Made by a program: the position numbers and the translations under genes
Notes under the pieces: generated by a model
What the model was told of the DNA's origin: nothing
The model's input: only the letters and a program-made list of their open reading frames with translations
Database searches by the model: none
Assembly (NCBI GenBank): GCA_022793875.1
Contig: JAAWDR010000032.1
Span: forward strand, 1 to 46,625
DNA: 46,625 nucleotides
From: Clostridia bacterium
Lineage (GTDB): Bacteria; Bacillota; Clostridia; TANB77; CAG-508
Reading direction: 5' to 3'
In this document: piece by piece, positions 1 to 7,546 of the stretch
Numbering within the stretch: position 1 is the stretch's first letter
Layout: every line of letters begins with the position of its first letter

Positions 1-123
1 ACTATATGAAATATTATTATCTTTCAAGTATTTTATATCTACATCAAAAAATTCTGCTATATATGGCATTAAATAATCAAATGTATCTGCCATTGTATCA
101 TCTATATCTATTCCTATTTTCAT
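1..123 (-). CDS. HAD-superfamily nucleotidase, N-terminal fragment (runs off the left edge)
   Basis: Forty-one codons of the N-terminus are visible and the rest lies outside the window. The protein begins MKIGIDIDDTMADTFDYL, which contains the HAD motif I nucleophile signature DxDxT (residues 6-10) on a first beta strand. This pattern is typical of 5'-nucleotidase or deoxyribonucleotidase-like HAD phosphatases; the actual substrate cannot be read. An ATG nine bases upstream (132) is also in frame, but AAAGG lies only 1-2 bases from it and about 10 from the ATG at 123, so I prefer 123. It follows the Nudix gene by 17 bases, so the two are probably cotranscribed, perhaps as nucleotide clean-up functions. 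Confidence 0.65.
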   Translation of the reverse strand, partial: MKIGIDIDDTMADTFDYLMPYIAEFFDVDIKYLKDNNISYS

Positions 124-140
124 ATTTTTCATTCCTTTAG

Positions 141-668
141 TTACTTTAAATATTCTATAATTTTCTTATATAATTCATCTCTTTCCATTATATTGCCATT
201 TTCAATAATCTGGTTAAATTCTTTTAAATTACATAATTTTACTTGTTCAACTTCACTTTCTTGTACTTTAATATTCCTTAAATTTATTTTATCTCTTTTT
301 ACAATATAACAATCATAGATTTGATTATCTATATAATCTTCCTCTACATTTTCTTTATTTTTATATGTAAGTACATATTCAAGTTCTTCTTCATTTACTT
401 TTATTCCTACTTCTTCTAATGTTTCTCTCATAGCTGCTTCAATAGAAGTTTGTCCACTTGATACGTGCCCAGCTGCTGCTACATCCCATTTTTCAGGATT
501 TTTGGCTTTGTTTTTTGACCTTTGTTGCATTAATATATTCCTTTGTGCATCTATAATTGCAATTACAACTATTCTATGGCATAATCCTTTTTTATGTATT
601 TGTTCTCTTGTTAAAATTTCTCCTGTTTTATTTCCGTTTTCATCCAACACATCCATTAATTCTTCCAT
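141..668 (-). CDS. Nudix hydrolase (IDI/YfcD-like)
   Basis: The product (175 aa from the chosen start) is a Nudix-fold pyrophosphohydrolase. It opens with MEELMDVLDENGNKTGE, the usual start of the YfcD/isopentenyl-diphosphate-isomerase-like branch, and carries the Nudix box as GHVSSGQTSIEAAMRE followed by EEVG. The first conserved Glu of the box (G-x5-E) is Gln here, while the catalytic REx2EE is intact. The upstream ATG seven codons earlier is rejected because GGGAGG lies 7 bases before the ATG at 668. The substrate is unknown; members hydrolyse nucleoside diphosphates linked to another moiety. It is probably cotranscribed with the downstream HAD phosphatase gene. Confidence 0.85.
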   Translation of the reverse strand: MEELMDVLDENGNKTGEILTREQIHKKGLCHRIVVIAIIDAQRNILMQQRSKNKAKNPEKWDVAAAGHVSSGQTSIEAAMRETLEEVGIKVNEEELEYVLTYKNKENVEEDYIDNQIYDCYIVKRDKINLRNIKVQESEVEQVKLCNLKEFNQIIENGNIMERDELYKKIIEYLK

Positions 669-784
669 TATATATCCTCCCTTTTTCATTATGTCTATTT
701 TATATCACAAATTAACATTTCTTCATAGTGTTTTGCCAATATTTACAAAACATATTTATCCTTACATTTGCTTAAGTGCCACAA

Positions 785-860
785 AATCTCCAATAGAAAT
801 AATGTCAAGAGCGAACGATAGTGAGTTTATTTACTCTTGATATTATTTTTATTGGAGATT
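785..860. repeat. 27-bp inverted repeat (long hairpin)
   Basis: Positions 785-811 and 834-860 are reverse complements with two mismatches, separated by a 22-base loop containing GAGCGAACGATAGTGAG-like sequence. Both flanking genes are on the minus strand and neither side shows a clear T-tract, so this is not an obvious terminator. It could be a small palindromic mobile repeat or a structured RNA. Confidence 0.7.
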
Positions 861-880
861 AAAATTGGTATGCAAATGTT

Positions 881-960
881 ATAGGACGAATTTTTAAATT
901 TTTTCGTCCTATGAATTTTTATAAGCCGAATTTTATTAAATTTTTGTCCTATAAAAAATA
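881..960. repeat. Tandem pair of degenerate 40-bp units with dyad symmetry
   Basis: Positions 881-920 and 921-960 are related units of equal length. The first holds a 10-bp inverted repeat, ATAGGACGAA (881-890) against TTCGTCCTAT (903-912). The second (921-952) has the same layout but a decayed left arm. A weak 6-bp hairpin (TCAGTA/TACTGA, 965-982) follows. Confidence 0.55.
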
Positions 961-1298
961 AGCATCAGTACATATTTACTGACACCCATTTAATAAAGAT
1001 TCTCTATAACTCATTTTAATAAATTTCCTCTATCTATTGAAATACCTAGCTTTACATCATATCTACTAACCAACACCACCTATACCTGTTATGCTTACCG
1101 TAGATATAATCTTAAATTTTCCAGTATTTCAAACACTTTGCTCTATTTTCTAAAAAGTTATTTATGTGTTTCCACTTACCACTTAAGCAACTACTTTAAC
1201 TTTCACACCCCAATTTTGATGTTTTTCTTTCCCAAATCTACCTTTTTCTTCAAAAGTTATAATCTCTAAAACCATATCAAAATCAAGTATTACATGTC
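961..1298 (-). pseudogene. Decayed coding sequence in the gap after the rRNA methyltransferase
   Basis: This stretch has no intact gene, but the minus strand holds several protein-like segments in different frames. They read in order, separated by stops: EEKGRFGKEKHQNWGVKVKV (ending near 1188), then FKIISTVSITGIGGVG, then RYDVKLGISIDRGNLLK, then KMSYRESLLNGCQ. Consecutive, composition-balanced segments in shifted frames look like a gene with several indels. I do not recognise the family, and chance open frames are a real alternative. Confidence 0.3.
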
Positions 1299-2666
1299 TT
1301 ATTTTAGTTGTAGCACTGCTACACACTCCACATGGCTTGTAAATGGAAACATATCAACTGGTTGAATTTCTTTAATTTCATAAAAATCTTCAATTTTAGC
1401 CAAATCTCTAACCAGAGTAGCAGGATTACAACTAATATAAACAAATCTATCTGGTTTAATCTTCAAAATATTCTCAATAGACTTATTATCAAGACCACGT
1501 CTTGGGGGATCAACCATAACAACATTTGGAACTATATTCTTATTGTTTATCAAATCATTTAGAATAATTTCTGTATCACCTGCTATAAACTCAACATTAT
1601 CAATATTATTTATTTTTGAGTTTTCCCTTGCATCTGAGATTGCTTGTTCTACAATTTCAACTCCATAAACTTTTTTGGCATGTTTTGCCATAAATAAAGA
1701 AATTGTCCCTATTCCACAATACAAATCAAATACTACATCATTTTTTGTTATTTTAGCTGCTTCTACTCCAATATTGTATAATCTTTCGGCTTGAACTGGA
1801 TTTACCTGATAAAATGAAAGTGGCGATATTTTGAATGTATATTCTCCTAAAATATCTTTTATATAGCCATTTCCATATAAATTAATATTTTCTTTTCCTA
1901 ATATAACATTTGTATTTCTTGTATTAAAATTTTTTATTATTGTTTTTATGTTCGAAAATTTACTTATTAATTTTGATACTAATTCATCTTCTTTTGGTAT
2001 TTTATTTCCATTTATAACTAATATACACATTATTTCATTTGTTTTTATACCTACTTTTATTACAATGTGTCTAAATAATCCTTTTCCTGTTCTTTCATTA
2101 TAAATTGATATTTTATTATCTTTTATAAATTCTACTATAAATTTTGATATTTCTTCTGATATTGGATTTTGAATTAAGCATTTTCTGATTGGTATTATTT
2201 CATGGCTTCTTTGAGCAAAAACTCCAACAATTGGTTCATTTTCTTTATTTATTCCTAATGGATATTGCGCTTTATTTCGATAATGAAATGGATTTTTCAT
2301 TCCTATTGTTGATTTTACTTCTATTTTATTTTTTAATGTTTTATTTACTAATGATTGTACTGCATTTTGTTTCATTTTTAGTGTGTCTTCATATTTTATG
2401 TGTCTAATATTACATCCGCCACATCTTTTATATGTGTCGCAATCAACTTCTTGTCTATATTCTGATTTCTCTATTATTTCTAGTATCTTTCCAAAAGCAT
2501 GTGATGATAACACTTTTAAAATTAGAATTTTGATTTTTTCTCCTTTTATTGCTCCTGGTACAAAAATAGTAAAGTTGTCTATTTTTGCAATTCCTTCACC
2601 TTCAAATCCATTGTCTATTATATCTACTACATATTCTTTGTTCTTTTCTACTGGTATTTTATTCAT
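1299..2666 (-). CDS. rlmD: 23S rRNA (uracil-5-)-methyltransferase, RlmD/RlmCD type
   Basis: This 455-aa protein belongs to the TrmA/RumA family, which methylates C5 of uridines in 23S rRNA (U1939, and also U747 in Firmicutes RlmCD) using S-adenosylmethionine. The N-terminal 60 residues form a TRAM RNA-binding domain. An iron-sulfur cluster motif follows, with CDTYKRCGGC and a later Cys in RKCLIQ. The methyltransferase core shows FYQVNP, VFDLYCGIGTISLFMA (SAM binding), VDPPRRGL, the catalytic Cys in ISCNPATLVRDLA, and the general-base Glu in SHVECVAVL. Length is normal. AGGAG lies 9 bases upstream of the ATG. The yebC terminator lies just upstream, so it probably has its own transcript. Confidence 0.93.
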   Translation of the reverse strand: MNKIPVEKNKEYVVDIIDNGFEGEGIAKIDNFTIFVPGAIKGEKIKILILKVLSSHAFGKILEIIEKSEYRQEVDCDTYKRCGGCNIRHIKYEDTLKMKQNAVQSLVNKTLKNKIEVKSTIGMKNPFHYRNKAQYPLGINKENEPIVGVFAQRSHEIIPIRKCLIQNPISEEISKFIVEFIKDNKISIYNERTGKGLFRHIVIKVGIKTNEIMCILVINGNKIPKEDELVSKLISKFSNIKTIIKNFNTRNTNVILGKENINLYGNGYIKDILGEYTFKISPLSFYQVNPVQAERLYNIGVEAAKITKNDVVFDLYCGIGTISLFMAKHAKKVYGVEIVEQAISDARENSKINNIDNVEFIAGDTEIILNDLINNKNIVPNVVMVDPPRRGLDNKSIENILKIKPDRFVYISCNPATLVRDLAKIEDFYEIKEIQPVDMFPFTSHVECVAVLQLK

Positions 2667-2687
2667 TTTTATCTACTCCTACTTTAT

Positions 2688-2722
2688 TAAAAAACGGGAT
2701 TAAAGACCTGGCCCCTAATCCC
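2688..2722 (-). terminator. Rho-independent terminator of yebC
   Basis: On the minus strand GGGATTA (2722-2716) pairs with TAATCCC (2702-2696) and is followed by GTTTTTT. The loop contains GGGGCCAGGTC. It lies just past the yebC stop codon. Confidence 0.8.
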
Positions 2723-2733
2723 TCATTTAATCT

Positions 2734-3453
2734 CTATTCTTCCCAGTTGTGATAAATGTTAGCAACATCATCTAATTCTTCTAGTTTTTCTATTAATCTT
2801 TCCATTTTTTCAGCATCTTTTTCATCTAATTGTACTGTTGTTGTTGGAACCATTTGTACTTCTGCTTCTAAGAATTCTAATCCTGCTTCTTCTAGTCTTT
2901 CACTAACTTCTGTAAAGTCTGATGGTTCTGTTGTTATTTGATATATTTCTTCTTCTGCTAAAAAGTCTTCTGCTCCTGCATCTAGTGCTAGCATCATTAT
3001 ATCATCTTCTGTCATATCTGTTGATAGCTTTTCTATTACTATTATTCCTTTTTTGTTGAACATATATGATACACATCCACTTGTTCCTAGATTTCCTCCT
3101 GCTTTGTCAAATACATGTCTTACATCTGCAGCTGTTCTATTTTTGTTATCTGTTGATGCTTCTACTATTACTGCAACTCCACATGGTCCATATCCTTCAT
3201 ATGTCATTTCTTCATAGTTTTCATTACTTGTTGATGCTTTTTTTATTGCATTGTTTATTGTGTCATTTGGCATGTTTGCTGCTTTGCATTTTGCTATTAC
3301 TGCTTTTAATTTTGAATTTCCTGCTGGGTCTGCTCCTCCTTCTTTTACTGCTATTAATAGTTCTCTTCCTAATTTTGTGAATACTTTTCCTCTTGCTGCA
3401 TCTGCTTTTCCTTTTTTGGCTTGTATGTTATGCCATTTACTGTGTCCTGACAT
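2734..3453 (-). CDS. yebC: YebC/PmpR family protein
   Basis: This 239-aa protein is a full-length YebC/TACO1 family member, with the hallmark start [18 protein letters not shown], then [19 protein letters not shown] and [14 protein letters not shown]. Family members have been described as DNA-binding regulators (PmpR) and, more recently, as ribosome-associated translation factors that relieve stalling; which applies here cannot be told from sequence. AGGAGG lies 8 bases before the ATG. A small hairpin (AAGCC/GGCTT, 3486-3502) sits in the 5' leader, and a TATAAT-like -10 (3523 to 3518) lies upstream without a good -35. A strong terminator follows the gene. Confidence 0.95.
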   Translation of the reverse strand: MSGHSKWHNIQAKKGKADAARGKVFTKLGRELLIAVKEGGADPAGNSKLKAVIAKCKAANMPNDTINNAIKKASTSNENYEEMTYEGYGPCGVAVIVEASTDNKNRTAADVRHVFDKAGGNLGTSGCVSYMFNKKGIIVIEKLSTDMTEDDIMMLALDAGAEDFLAEEEIYQITTEPSDFTEVSERLEEAGLEFLEAEVQMVPTTTVQLDEKDAEKMERLIEKLEELDDVANIYHNWEE

Positions 3454-3815
3454 GGTTAATTCCTCCTTTATTTTTCCTAGTATTTAAGCCAGTTACAGGC
3501 TTTTTACTTGTATTTTTATTATAAAAAATAATTTATTGATATTACTGGGTTTGCGGGTTCGCATTTTTTTGGATTGTGCCAGAAATTATCTAAAAATTTA
3601 TTTTACAAATTATACTTGTACAAGTATAATTTGTATTTCTTATTTTTACCTATATATAATAGCACATCTTTTTCTTTTTGTGTAGCCTTTTTTATTGATT
3701 TTCAATTTTTTTGCTAATTGTACAATAATTTTTTGTACTATGTTTTAATATTATGCCATTTAGCCACTCCTGACATTATTTTATTTATTAAAATTTTAAA
3801 TCTTTTCTTTTTCTC
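3454..3815. other. 362-bp gap between yebC and a small gene
   Basis: No coding sequence is evident. The gap holds the yebC leader hairpin and -10 element, a short TGCG/CGCA hairpin followed by seven T on the plus strand (about 3552-3571), the perfect palindrome at 3605-3634, and a second dyad GTACAA (3720-3725)/TTGTAC (3733-3738) that shares the TTGTAC core with that palindrome. Confidence 0.6.
3605..3634. promoter_or_regulatory. Perfect 30-bp palindrome, candidate operator
   Basis: The half-site ACAAATTATACTTGT (3605-3619) is followed immediately by its exact reverse complement, with no loop, centred on TTGTACAA. The lack of a loop argues against a terminator and for binding of a symmetric protein dimer or a recombination/cruciform site. 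No cognate regulator can be assigned. Confidence 0.5.
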
Positions 3816-4130
3816 CTAAATTCCACCAATAAAATCTTCCTCATCTTCATTCATAAAACCATTTTCATTTGCAATATCTCTTTCTTTTGGTTCACACTGA
3901 TATGGATCTAACATTCCTTTTTTATAGTTATCTACATATTTTCTTATTTCTGTTTTTGACATATTGCAAATTCTTCTCATCCAAAAATTTGCCATAATTG
4001 TAGGTCTTCCACAATTTTTTCTAGTCTTTCTTAATAATGCAACATCTTCTGCAAATTCTTTATATCCTTCACAACCTTTTGATTCTTGCATTTTTTGTGA
4101 AAGTATTTTTGAAAAATCTTTATATTTCAT
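3816..4130 (-). CDS. Small hypothetical protein, possibly frameshifted at its 5' end
   Basis: The 104-aa product is charged and soluble, with a Cys-containing helix-rich middle (RKTRKNCGRPTIMANFW and RRICNM) and an acidic tail. I do not recognise the family. The ATG at 4130 has no good Shine-Dalgarno (AAGGAA is 14 bases away). In the same frame the coding sense can be followed upstream as KGNVTYN before a stop, and a well-initiated short frame (4198-4139) lies just upstream in a different frame. A single missing A in the run GAAAAGG would join the two. It lies downstream of the AAA/TOPRIM-like pair in the same direction and may belong to that unit. Confidence 0.55.
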   Translation of the reverse strand: MKYKDFSKILSQKMQESKGCEGYKEFAEDVALLRKTRKNCGRPTIMANFWMRRICNMSKTEIRKYVDNYKKGMLDPYQCEPKERDIANENGFMNEDEEDFIGGI

Positions 4131-4138
4131 GTTATAAG

Positions 4139-4198
4139 TTACATTTCCTTTTCACTATTCTCAAATAATTTTAATCCCCACGCATATTCTTGTGTCAT
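4139..4198 (-). CDS. 19-residue upstream ORF, leader peptide or detached 5' end
   Basis: The frame encodes MTQEYAWGLKLFENSEKEM and stops 8 bases before the next ATG at 4130. AGGAG lies 8 bases before its ATG, the best ribosome binding site in this neighbourhood. It is either a translated leader that couples to the next gene or the true N-terminus of that gene split by a -1 frameshift in GAAAAGG. Confidence 0.45.
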   Translation of the reverse strand: MTQEYAWGLKLFENSEKEM

Positions 4199-4239
4199 TT
4201 TATTATCTCCTTTCAATTTTTTACTTGAAAAACATAAAA

Positions 4240-4280
4240 TGGAAAAACAAAAAATTTTAAATTAATTTTTCATTTTTCCA
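4240..4280. terminator. 17-bp A/T-rich inverted repeat after the TOPRIM-like gene
   Basis: Positions 4240-4256 (TGGAAAAACAAAAAATT) and 4264-4280 are reverse complements with two mismatches around a 7-base loop. It sits 8 bases past the stop codon at 4289, where it could act as a weak terminator or attenuator before the small gene pair. Confidence 0.45.
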
Positions 4281-4288
4281 CTTTTAAT

Positions 4289-4861
4289 TTATAAACTATC
4301 AAGGCATTTTTGTATAAAAACTTGCATATTAGTTCTATTTGATCTTTCAAACTTGTCCATTAAGTTTTTAACTTGTTCTATATCTGATTCTCCTTTATTT
4401 GTTGGAAACAAATCTCTATACACCTTGCCCTTCTCTTTATTATTGGGTAGTTTATCTATAAGTTTCAAATCTAATAATACTTCATCTAGATTATCTTTGT
4501 TCCAAATTGGAACTATGTATGGACTTAGCCAATGGTTTTTAAACATTTCTCCTGAAATATATTTTTCTTTTCTATCTTCACTGGTGTCATCCAAGTCCAT
4601 TATTGGCATTAATGAAAAATTTTTTAGTATTCCTTTTTCCTCTTCTACTACATATTTTTGATTAAATACTCTTTTATTCTTAAAAATATTATTTCCTAAT
4701 ACAGTAATTAAACTATCTATTTGTATGCTCGTTTTTCCATTACTCTCTGCATATATTTCTATAGGCAAATGTAAATTGCTTTTTATATGCTCAGCTAAAA
4801 GAAGTTCACTTTTTCCATGTGCTATTACAATTCCTTTGCAGTAATTAAGTTTCCTCACCAT
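4289..4861 (-). CDS. Putative TOPRIM-like partner of the AAA ATPase
   Basis: About 190 aa. The N-terminus KGIVIAHGKSELLLAEHIKS has the shape of a TOPRIM first strand and glycine turn, although the usual catalytic Glu is His. A later acidic PIMDLDD segment would supply the TOPRIM DxD. The middle is polar with conserved-looking GHW/NHWLSPYIVPIWN character. The family assignment is inference, not a confident hit. The gene overlaps the end of the ATPase gene by 17 bases and its start is set by GAGG 9 bases before the ATG at 4861 (a GTG at 4858 is the alternative). Overlap and order resemble ATPase plus TOPRIM defence pairs such as PARIS (AriA/AriB) and split OLD systems, where the TOPRIM protein is the nuclease effector. 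Confidence 0.5.
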   Translation of the reverse strand: MVRKLNYCKGIVIAHGKSELLLAEHIKSNLHLPIEIYAESNGKTSIQIDSLITVLGNNIFKNKRVFNQKYVVEEEKGILKNFSLMPIMDLDDTSEDRKEKYISGEMFKNHWLSPYIVPIWNKDNLDEVLLDLKLIDKLPNNKEKGKVYRDLFPTNKGESDIEQVKNLMDKFERSNRTNMQVFIQKCLDSL

Positions 4862-6212
4862 CAACATTTTCCTCATTATCTTCCGAATCTTCTAGAGTAT
4901 ATTTTATTTCTTCAAAATCAATATAGTCTGTTGTTGGAATTCCTCCAAAGACTCCTTTAAAATACAAATCACGAGCATTATTATTTTTTTGTATTTTAAT
5001 TCCATATTCTTTTATAGAATTTATTGTTTTATTTCCATTATAGTCTGCTGACAATATATAGATATATTCTTTTGGTAATATTTCTAATAAAAGTGTATTA
5101 TGTGTTGTTATAATCAATTGTCCTGTTATTTCATCCTTTATTGACATTATAATATTTTTCATTAGTACATCATGGATTCCATTATCTATTTCATCTAATA
5201 TAACTGTTTCTCCTAACAATGATCCTATTATCGTATCAAATTGATTTAATATTCTTCTTGTTCCATCTGATTCAAGTTTAGAAGGTATAGATTTTATTTG
5301 TCCTCCTATCATTTTATTAAAATATAGTTCATAATGAATTCTATCTTCTTTTTCGTCAATTTTGTACTTAACCTCTTTGATATCTGCATATGCTTGTGTA
5401 AAGAATATATTTAAAACATTTTCATATTTCTTTATTTCACGTATTTTTTCTTTTTTTATAGTTCCTACTTGTATATTATTTAATTTTCTTACTTTTACAA
5501 AACTGTCTGGTATTATTCTCAAAGCTCCTTTATCCACATGTACAGTCATTGACCAAATATAATCTGTTACTTCAAAAATATTATTGGATATATTATTATC
5601 TATATAATCTTTATTTTTTTCTATCATTTCAAACGATAATAAAGATAAAAAAGAATATTTCCCCCAATATTTATCAATTCCATCAATTAATTCTTCGTTA
5701 TATTTTTCATTTTTAAATATATTATTATTTAGATTCTTGATAATTCTGTTATCTTCTTTTTTTATTTCGAATAAATATGCTCTTTGTTTTCCTGCCATAT
5801 AATATAATTTTTCTTCTATAATTTCATCATCAAATTTGATATAGTAAAATCCATCCTTATTATTAATTTTAAAACCATATTCAATTTCAGTTGCTTCTTT
5901 TTCATCTATCATTCTATATTCTTTTAAATTTAAAGATAATTGAAATATTTGCCTTATTTCTGTTGGCAACTGATCTGACATTTCTTCTTGTATTTTCCAA
6001 AACTCTTTTGGCATTTTATTCATAGTAATATCTGTTGTTCTTGCCATTGTTACTTGTTGTAATAATTTAAATAATTCTACAATATTAGTTTTTCCACTTC
6101 CATTTTCACCATAAATAGATATAAATTGATTAGTCTTAGTCTTTGTTTTATTTAAATTAAATTCAATATCTTTCAAAGATTTAAAATTTTTAGCTTTTAC
6201 ATATGTGAACAT
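4845..6212 (-). CDS. AAA/ABC-type ATPase of the OLD/AAA_15 family
   Basis: This 455-aa protein starts MFTYVKAKNFKSLKDIEFNL, the standard opening of AAA_15/OLD-type ATPases that bind DNA or act in phage defence. Walker A is GENGSGKTN (about residues 35-43). Near the C-terminus come an ABC-like signature region (LESDGTRR), Walker B GETVILDEIDNG, and the switch His in IITTHNT. The insert between the Walker motifs is helical. AGGAGG lies 8 bases before the ATG and a sigma-A promoter is visible upstream. With the overlapping partner gene it forms a likely two-component effector system in which the ATPase senses a trigger. The specific trigger cannot be read. Confidence 0.8.
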   Translation of the reverse strand: MFTYVKAKNFKSLKDIEFNLNKTKTKTNQFISIYGENGSGKTNIVELFKLLQQVTMARTTDITMNKMPKEFWKIQEEMSDQLPTEIRQIFQLSLNLKEYRMIDEKEATEIEYGFKINNKDGFYYIKFDDEIIEEKLYYMAGKQRAYLFEIKKEDNRIIKNLNNNIFKNEKYNEELIDGIDKYWGKYSFLSLLSFEMIEKNKDYIDNNISNNIFEVTDYIWSMTVHVDKGALRIIPDSFVKVRKLNNIQVGTIKKEKIREIKKYENVLNIFFTQAYADIKEVKYKIDEKEDRIHYELYFNKMIGGQIKSIPSKLESDGTRRILNQFDTIIGSLLGETVILDEIDNGIHDVLMKNIIMSIKDEITGQLIITTHNTLLLEILPKEYIYILSADYNGNKTINSIKEYGIKIQKNNNARDLYFKGVFGGIPTTDYIDFEEIKYTLEDSEDNEENVDGEET

Positions 6213-6260
6213 TTTATCAACCTCCTATAATATTGTATCATTTTTGAACTTTTCTATACT

Positions 6261-6289
6261 ATTTTACACTATTTTTTAATGTGAGTCAA
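6261..6289 (-). promoter_or_regulatory. Sigma-A promoter of the AAA ATPase gene
   Basis: TTGACT (6289-6284), a 17-base spacer and TAAAAT (6266-6261) precede the ATPase start by about 50 bases. Confidence 0.6.
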
Positions 6290-6398
6290 TCGTTTTTAAT
6301 ACATTTTGTACTATTTTTAAAAAACTTAATATTATTGTATGCATTTATTAGAAATTTAGTTACTGTTTGAAAACATTTCTTTTAATTCCTAGCATTTG

Positions 6399-6444
6399 TT
6401 GACAATCATACCCATTTTATCTATTATATCAGTATGATTGTCAA
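6399..6444. repeat. 13-bp perfect inverted repeat with 20-base loop
   Basis: TTGACAATCATAC (6399-6411) is the exact reverse complement of 6432-6444. There is no T-tract on either side, and the separation fits a pair of regulator binding sites or a hairpin. It lies in the gap between the thioesterase and ATPase genes. Confidence 0.5.
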
Positions 6445-6594
6445 AATCTTTTTCTTAACAAATTATTAAAACAATAAACACAATTATATAATTTTGTTTT
6501 ACTTTATGTTGATTCAATTTATTCTTTTTTAATTATTCTTCATACAAGTATTATTTGTATATTCAAATTAATTTTTCATTTTCTAAAATAAAAT

Positions 6595-6635
6595 AACCAT
6601 ACTTTATAGACATTAAATCTCTATAAAATATGGTT
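6595..6635. terminator. 16-bp inverted repeat, possible terminator
   Basis: AACCATACTTTATAGA (6595-6610) pairs with 6620-6635 with one mismatch and a 9-base loop. On the minus strand it is followed by ATTTTATTTT, so it may end transcription from the thioesterase side. Confidence 0.45.
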
Positions 6636-6639
6636 TACA

Positions 6640-6821
6640 TTATTTCATTTTTTGATTATTCTTTGTTGTTTTGTGTTGTCCTTTGTTGATATCCAATTGT
6701 GCCAAAATTACGCCAAAAGCATCTGTTTTTAAAATATACCTGTTGTGACTCTAAGAATAGAAGGATTTATATTCTGCCATTTTGAATGTTCTTACATAGT
6801 TACTTCCTCCTCTACAAATTA
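6640..6821 (-). other. Gap downstream of the thioesterase gene, with a possible gene remnant
   Basis: No complete gene is present. On the minus strand one frame reads TDAFGVILAQLDINKGQ and continues lysine-rich to a stop near 6650, preceded by a stop only a dozen codons upstream. It could be the tail of a lost protein, such as a mobile-element protein, but I cannot identify it. Confidence 0.25.
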
Positions 6822-7253
6822 TTATTTGTATAATATATCATTTTCCACCAAATCATGAAATTTTATATATACTTCCTCATAATTCTTTTTTAAATTTATC
6901 GGTTTTAATGTTTTATCAGTAAAACAATGTTTTGACCCTGCTTCTATAACTTCTTTTCCTGTTTTTTTATCTATCATTTTGTACAATATTGTCATTCTAA
7001 CACCATTAAATTCTATAATCTTTGGAGTAATAATTATTGTATCTCCACTTGTAACATGATATTTATATTTACAATTAATTTCTAGTGTTGGAATTGTTAT
7101 TCCTATTTCTTCCATTTTTTCCATAGAAAAATCTTGATGTTCCATCCATCTACATCTTGCCTCTTCTAAAAATCTAATATAATTTGAGTGATGTACTATT
7201 CCCATCTTATCAGTTTCATAATAGTTTATCTTTCTTTCATATTTGAACTCCAT
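6822..7253 (-). CDS. Acyl-CoA thioesterase, YbgC/FadM-type hotdog protein
   Basis: The 143-aa product is a single hotdog domain of the 4HBT/YbgC family, which hydrolyses acyl-CoA thioesters. The signature YETDKMGIVHHSNYIRFLEEAR (split here as YETDKMGIVHH and NYIRFLEEAR, residues 12-33) includes the catalytic Asp and the conserved HxxY. Length is normal for the family. AGGAGG sits 5 bases before the ATG. The chain-length preference is unknown. It heads no obvious operon; the following gap carries inverted repeats. Confidence 0.88.
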   Translation of the reverse strand: MEFKYERKINYYETDKMGIVHHSNYIRFLEEARCRWMEHQDFSMEKMEEIGITIPTLEINCKYKYHVTSGDTIIITPKIIEFNGVRMTILYKMIDKKTGKEVIEAGSKHCFTDKTLKPINLKKNYEEVYIKFHDLVENDILYK

Positions 7254-7315
7254 AATAACCTCCTATTATTTCTATAAATCACTATTTGTTCACTACTATA
7301 ATATAATAATTATAT

Positions 7316-7510
7316 TTAATTATCAATCAAGTCATATCTTTTAAAAATATTAATTATTATACTATATACTAACTTCTTTCCTAATAATTCTTTAAATTTT
7401 GTAGTTTTCATTTTTCCATCATTTCTTAAATTTTCTAATTCTTTTCCTAATTTTATATATTCATCCATAATATTATTAAGAGCTTTTTCAAATCGTTCCA
7501 ATCTATCCAT
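7316..7510 (-). CDS. Small coiled-coil hypothetical protein
   Basis: The 64-aa product begins MDRLERFEKALNNIMDEY and is strongly helical and charged for the first 35 residues, with a heptad-like pattern (LxxIMxxY, LxxELENLR), then ends in KKLVYSIIINIFKRYDL. Similar short proteins occur in Firmicutes without known function. GGAG lies 7 bases before the ATG, supporting translation. It is on the same strand as its neighbours and separated by gaps of 36-62 bases. Confidence 0.6.
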   Translation of the reverse strand: MDRLERFEKALNNIMDEYIKLGKELENLRNDGKMKTTKFKELLGKKLVYSIIINIFKRYDLIDN

Positions 7511-7546
7511 TCTAGATCTCCACTTCTTATAATTATTTTATAACTT

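Noticed and set aside
502..840. Plus-strand open frames opposite minus-strand genes, such as 502-840, 2383-2703 and 25406-26020
   Set aside because: They lie antisense to clear genes, have low-complexity Ile/Leu/Phe/Ser-rich translations and no good ribosome binding sites; A/T-rich genes produce such shadows.
3541..3575. Possible tRNA T-arm (GGGTTCGCA)
   Set aside because: No acceptor stem, anticodon arm or CCA context around it; it is a 4-bp hairpin with a T run.
6640..6821. Integrase remnant or attachment site
   Set aside because: The short protein-like tail and odd composition hinted at this, but I could not find integrase motifs or a duplicated core, so only an unidentified remnant is listed.
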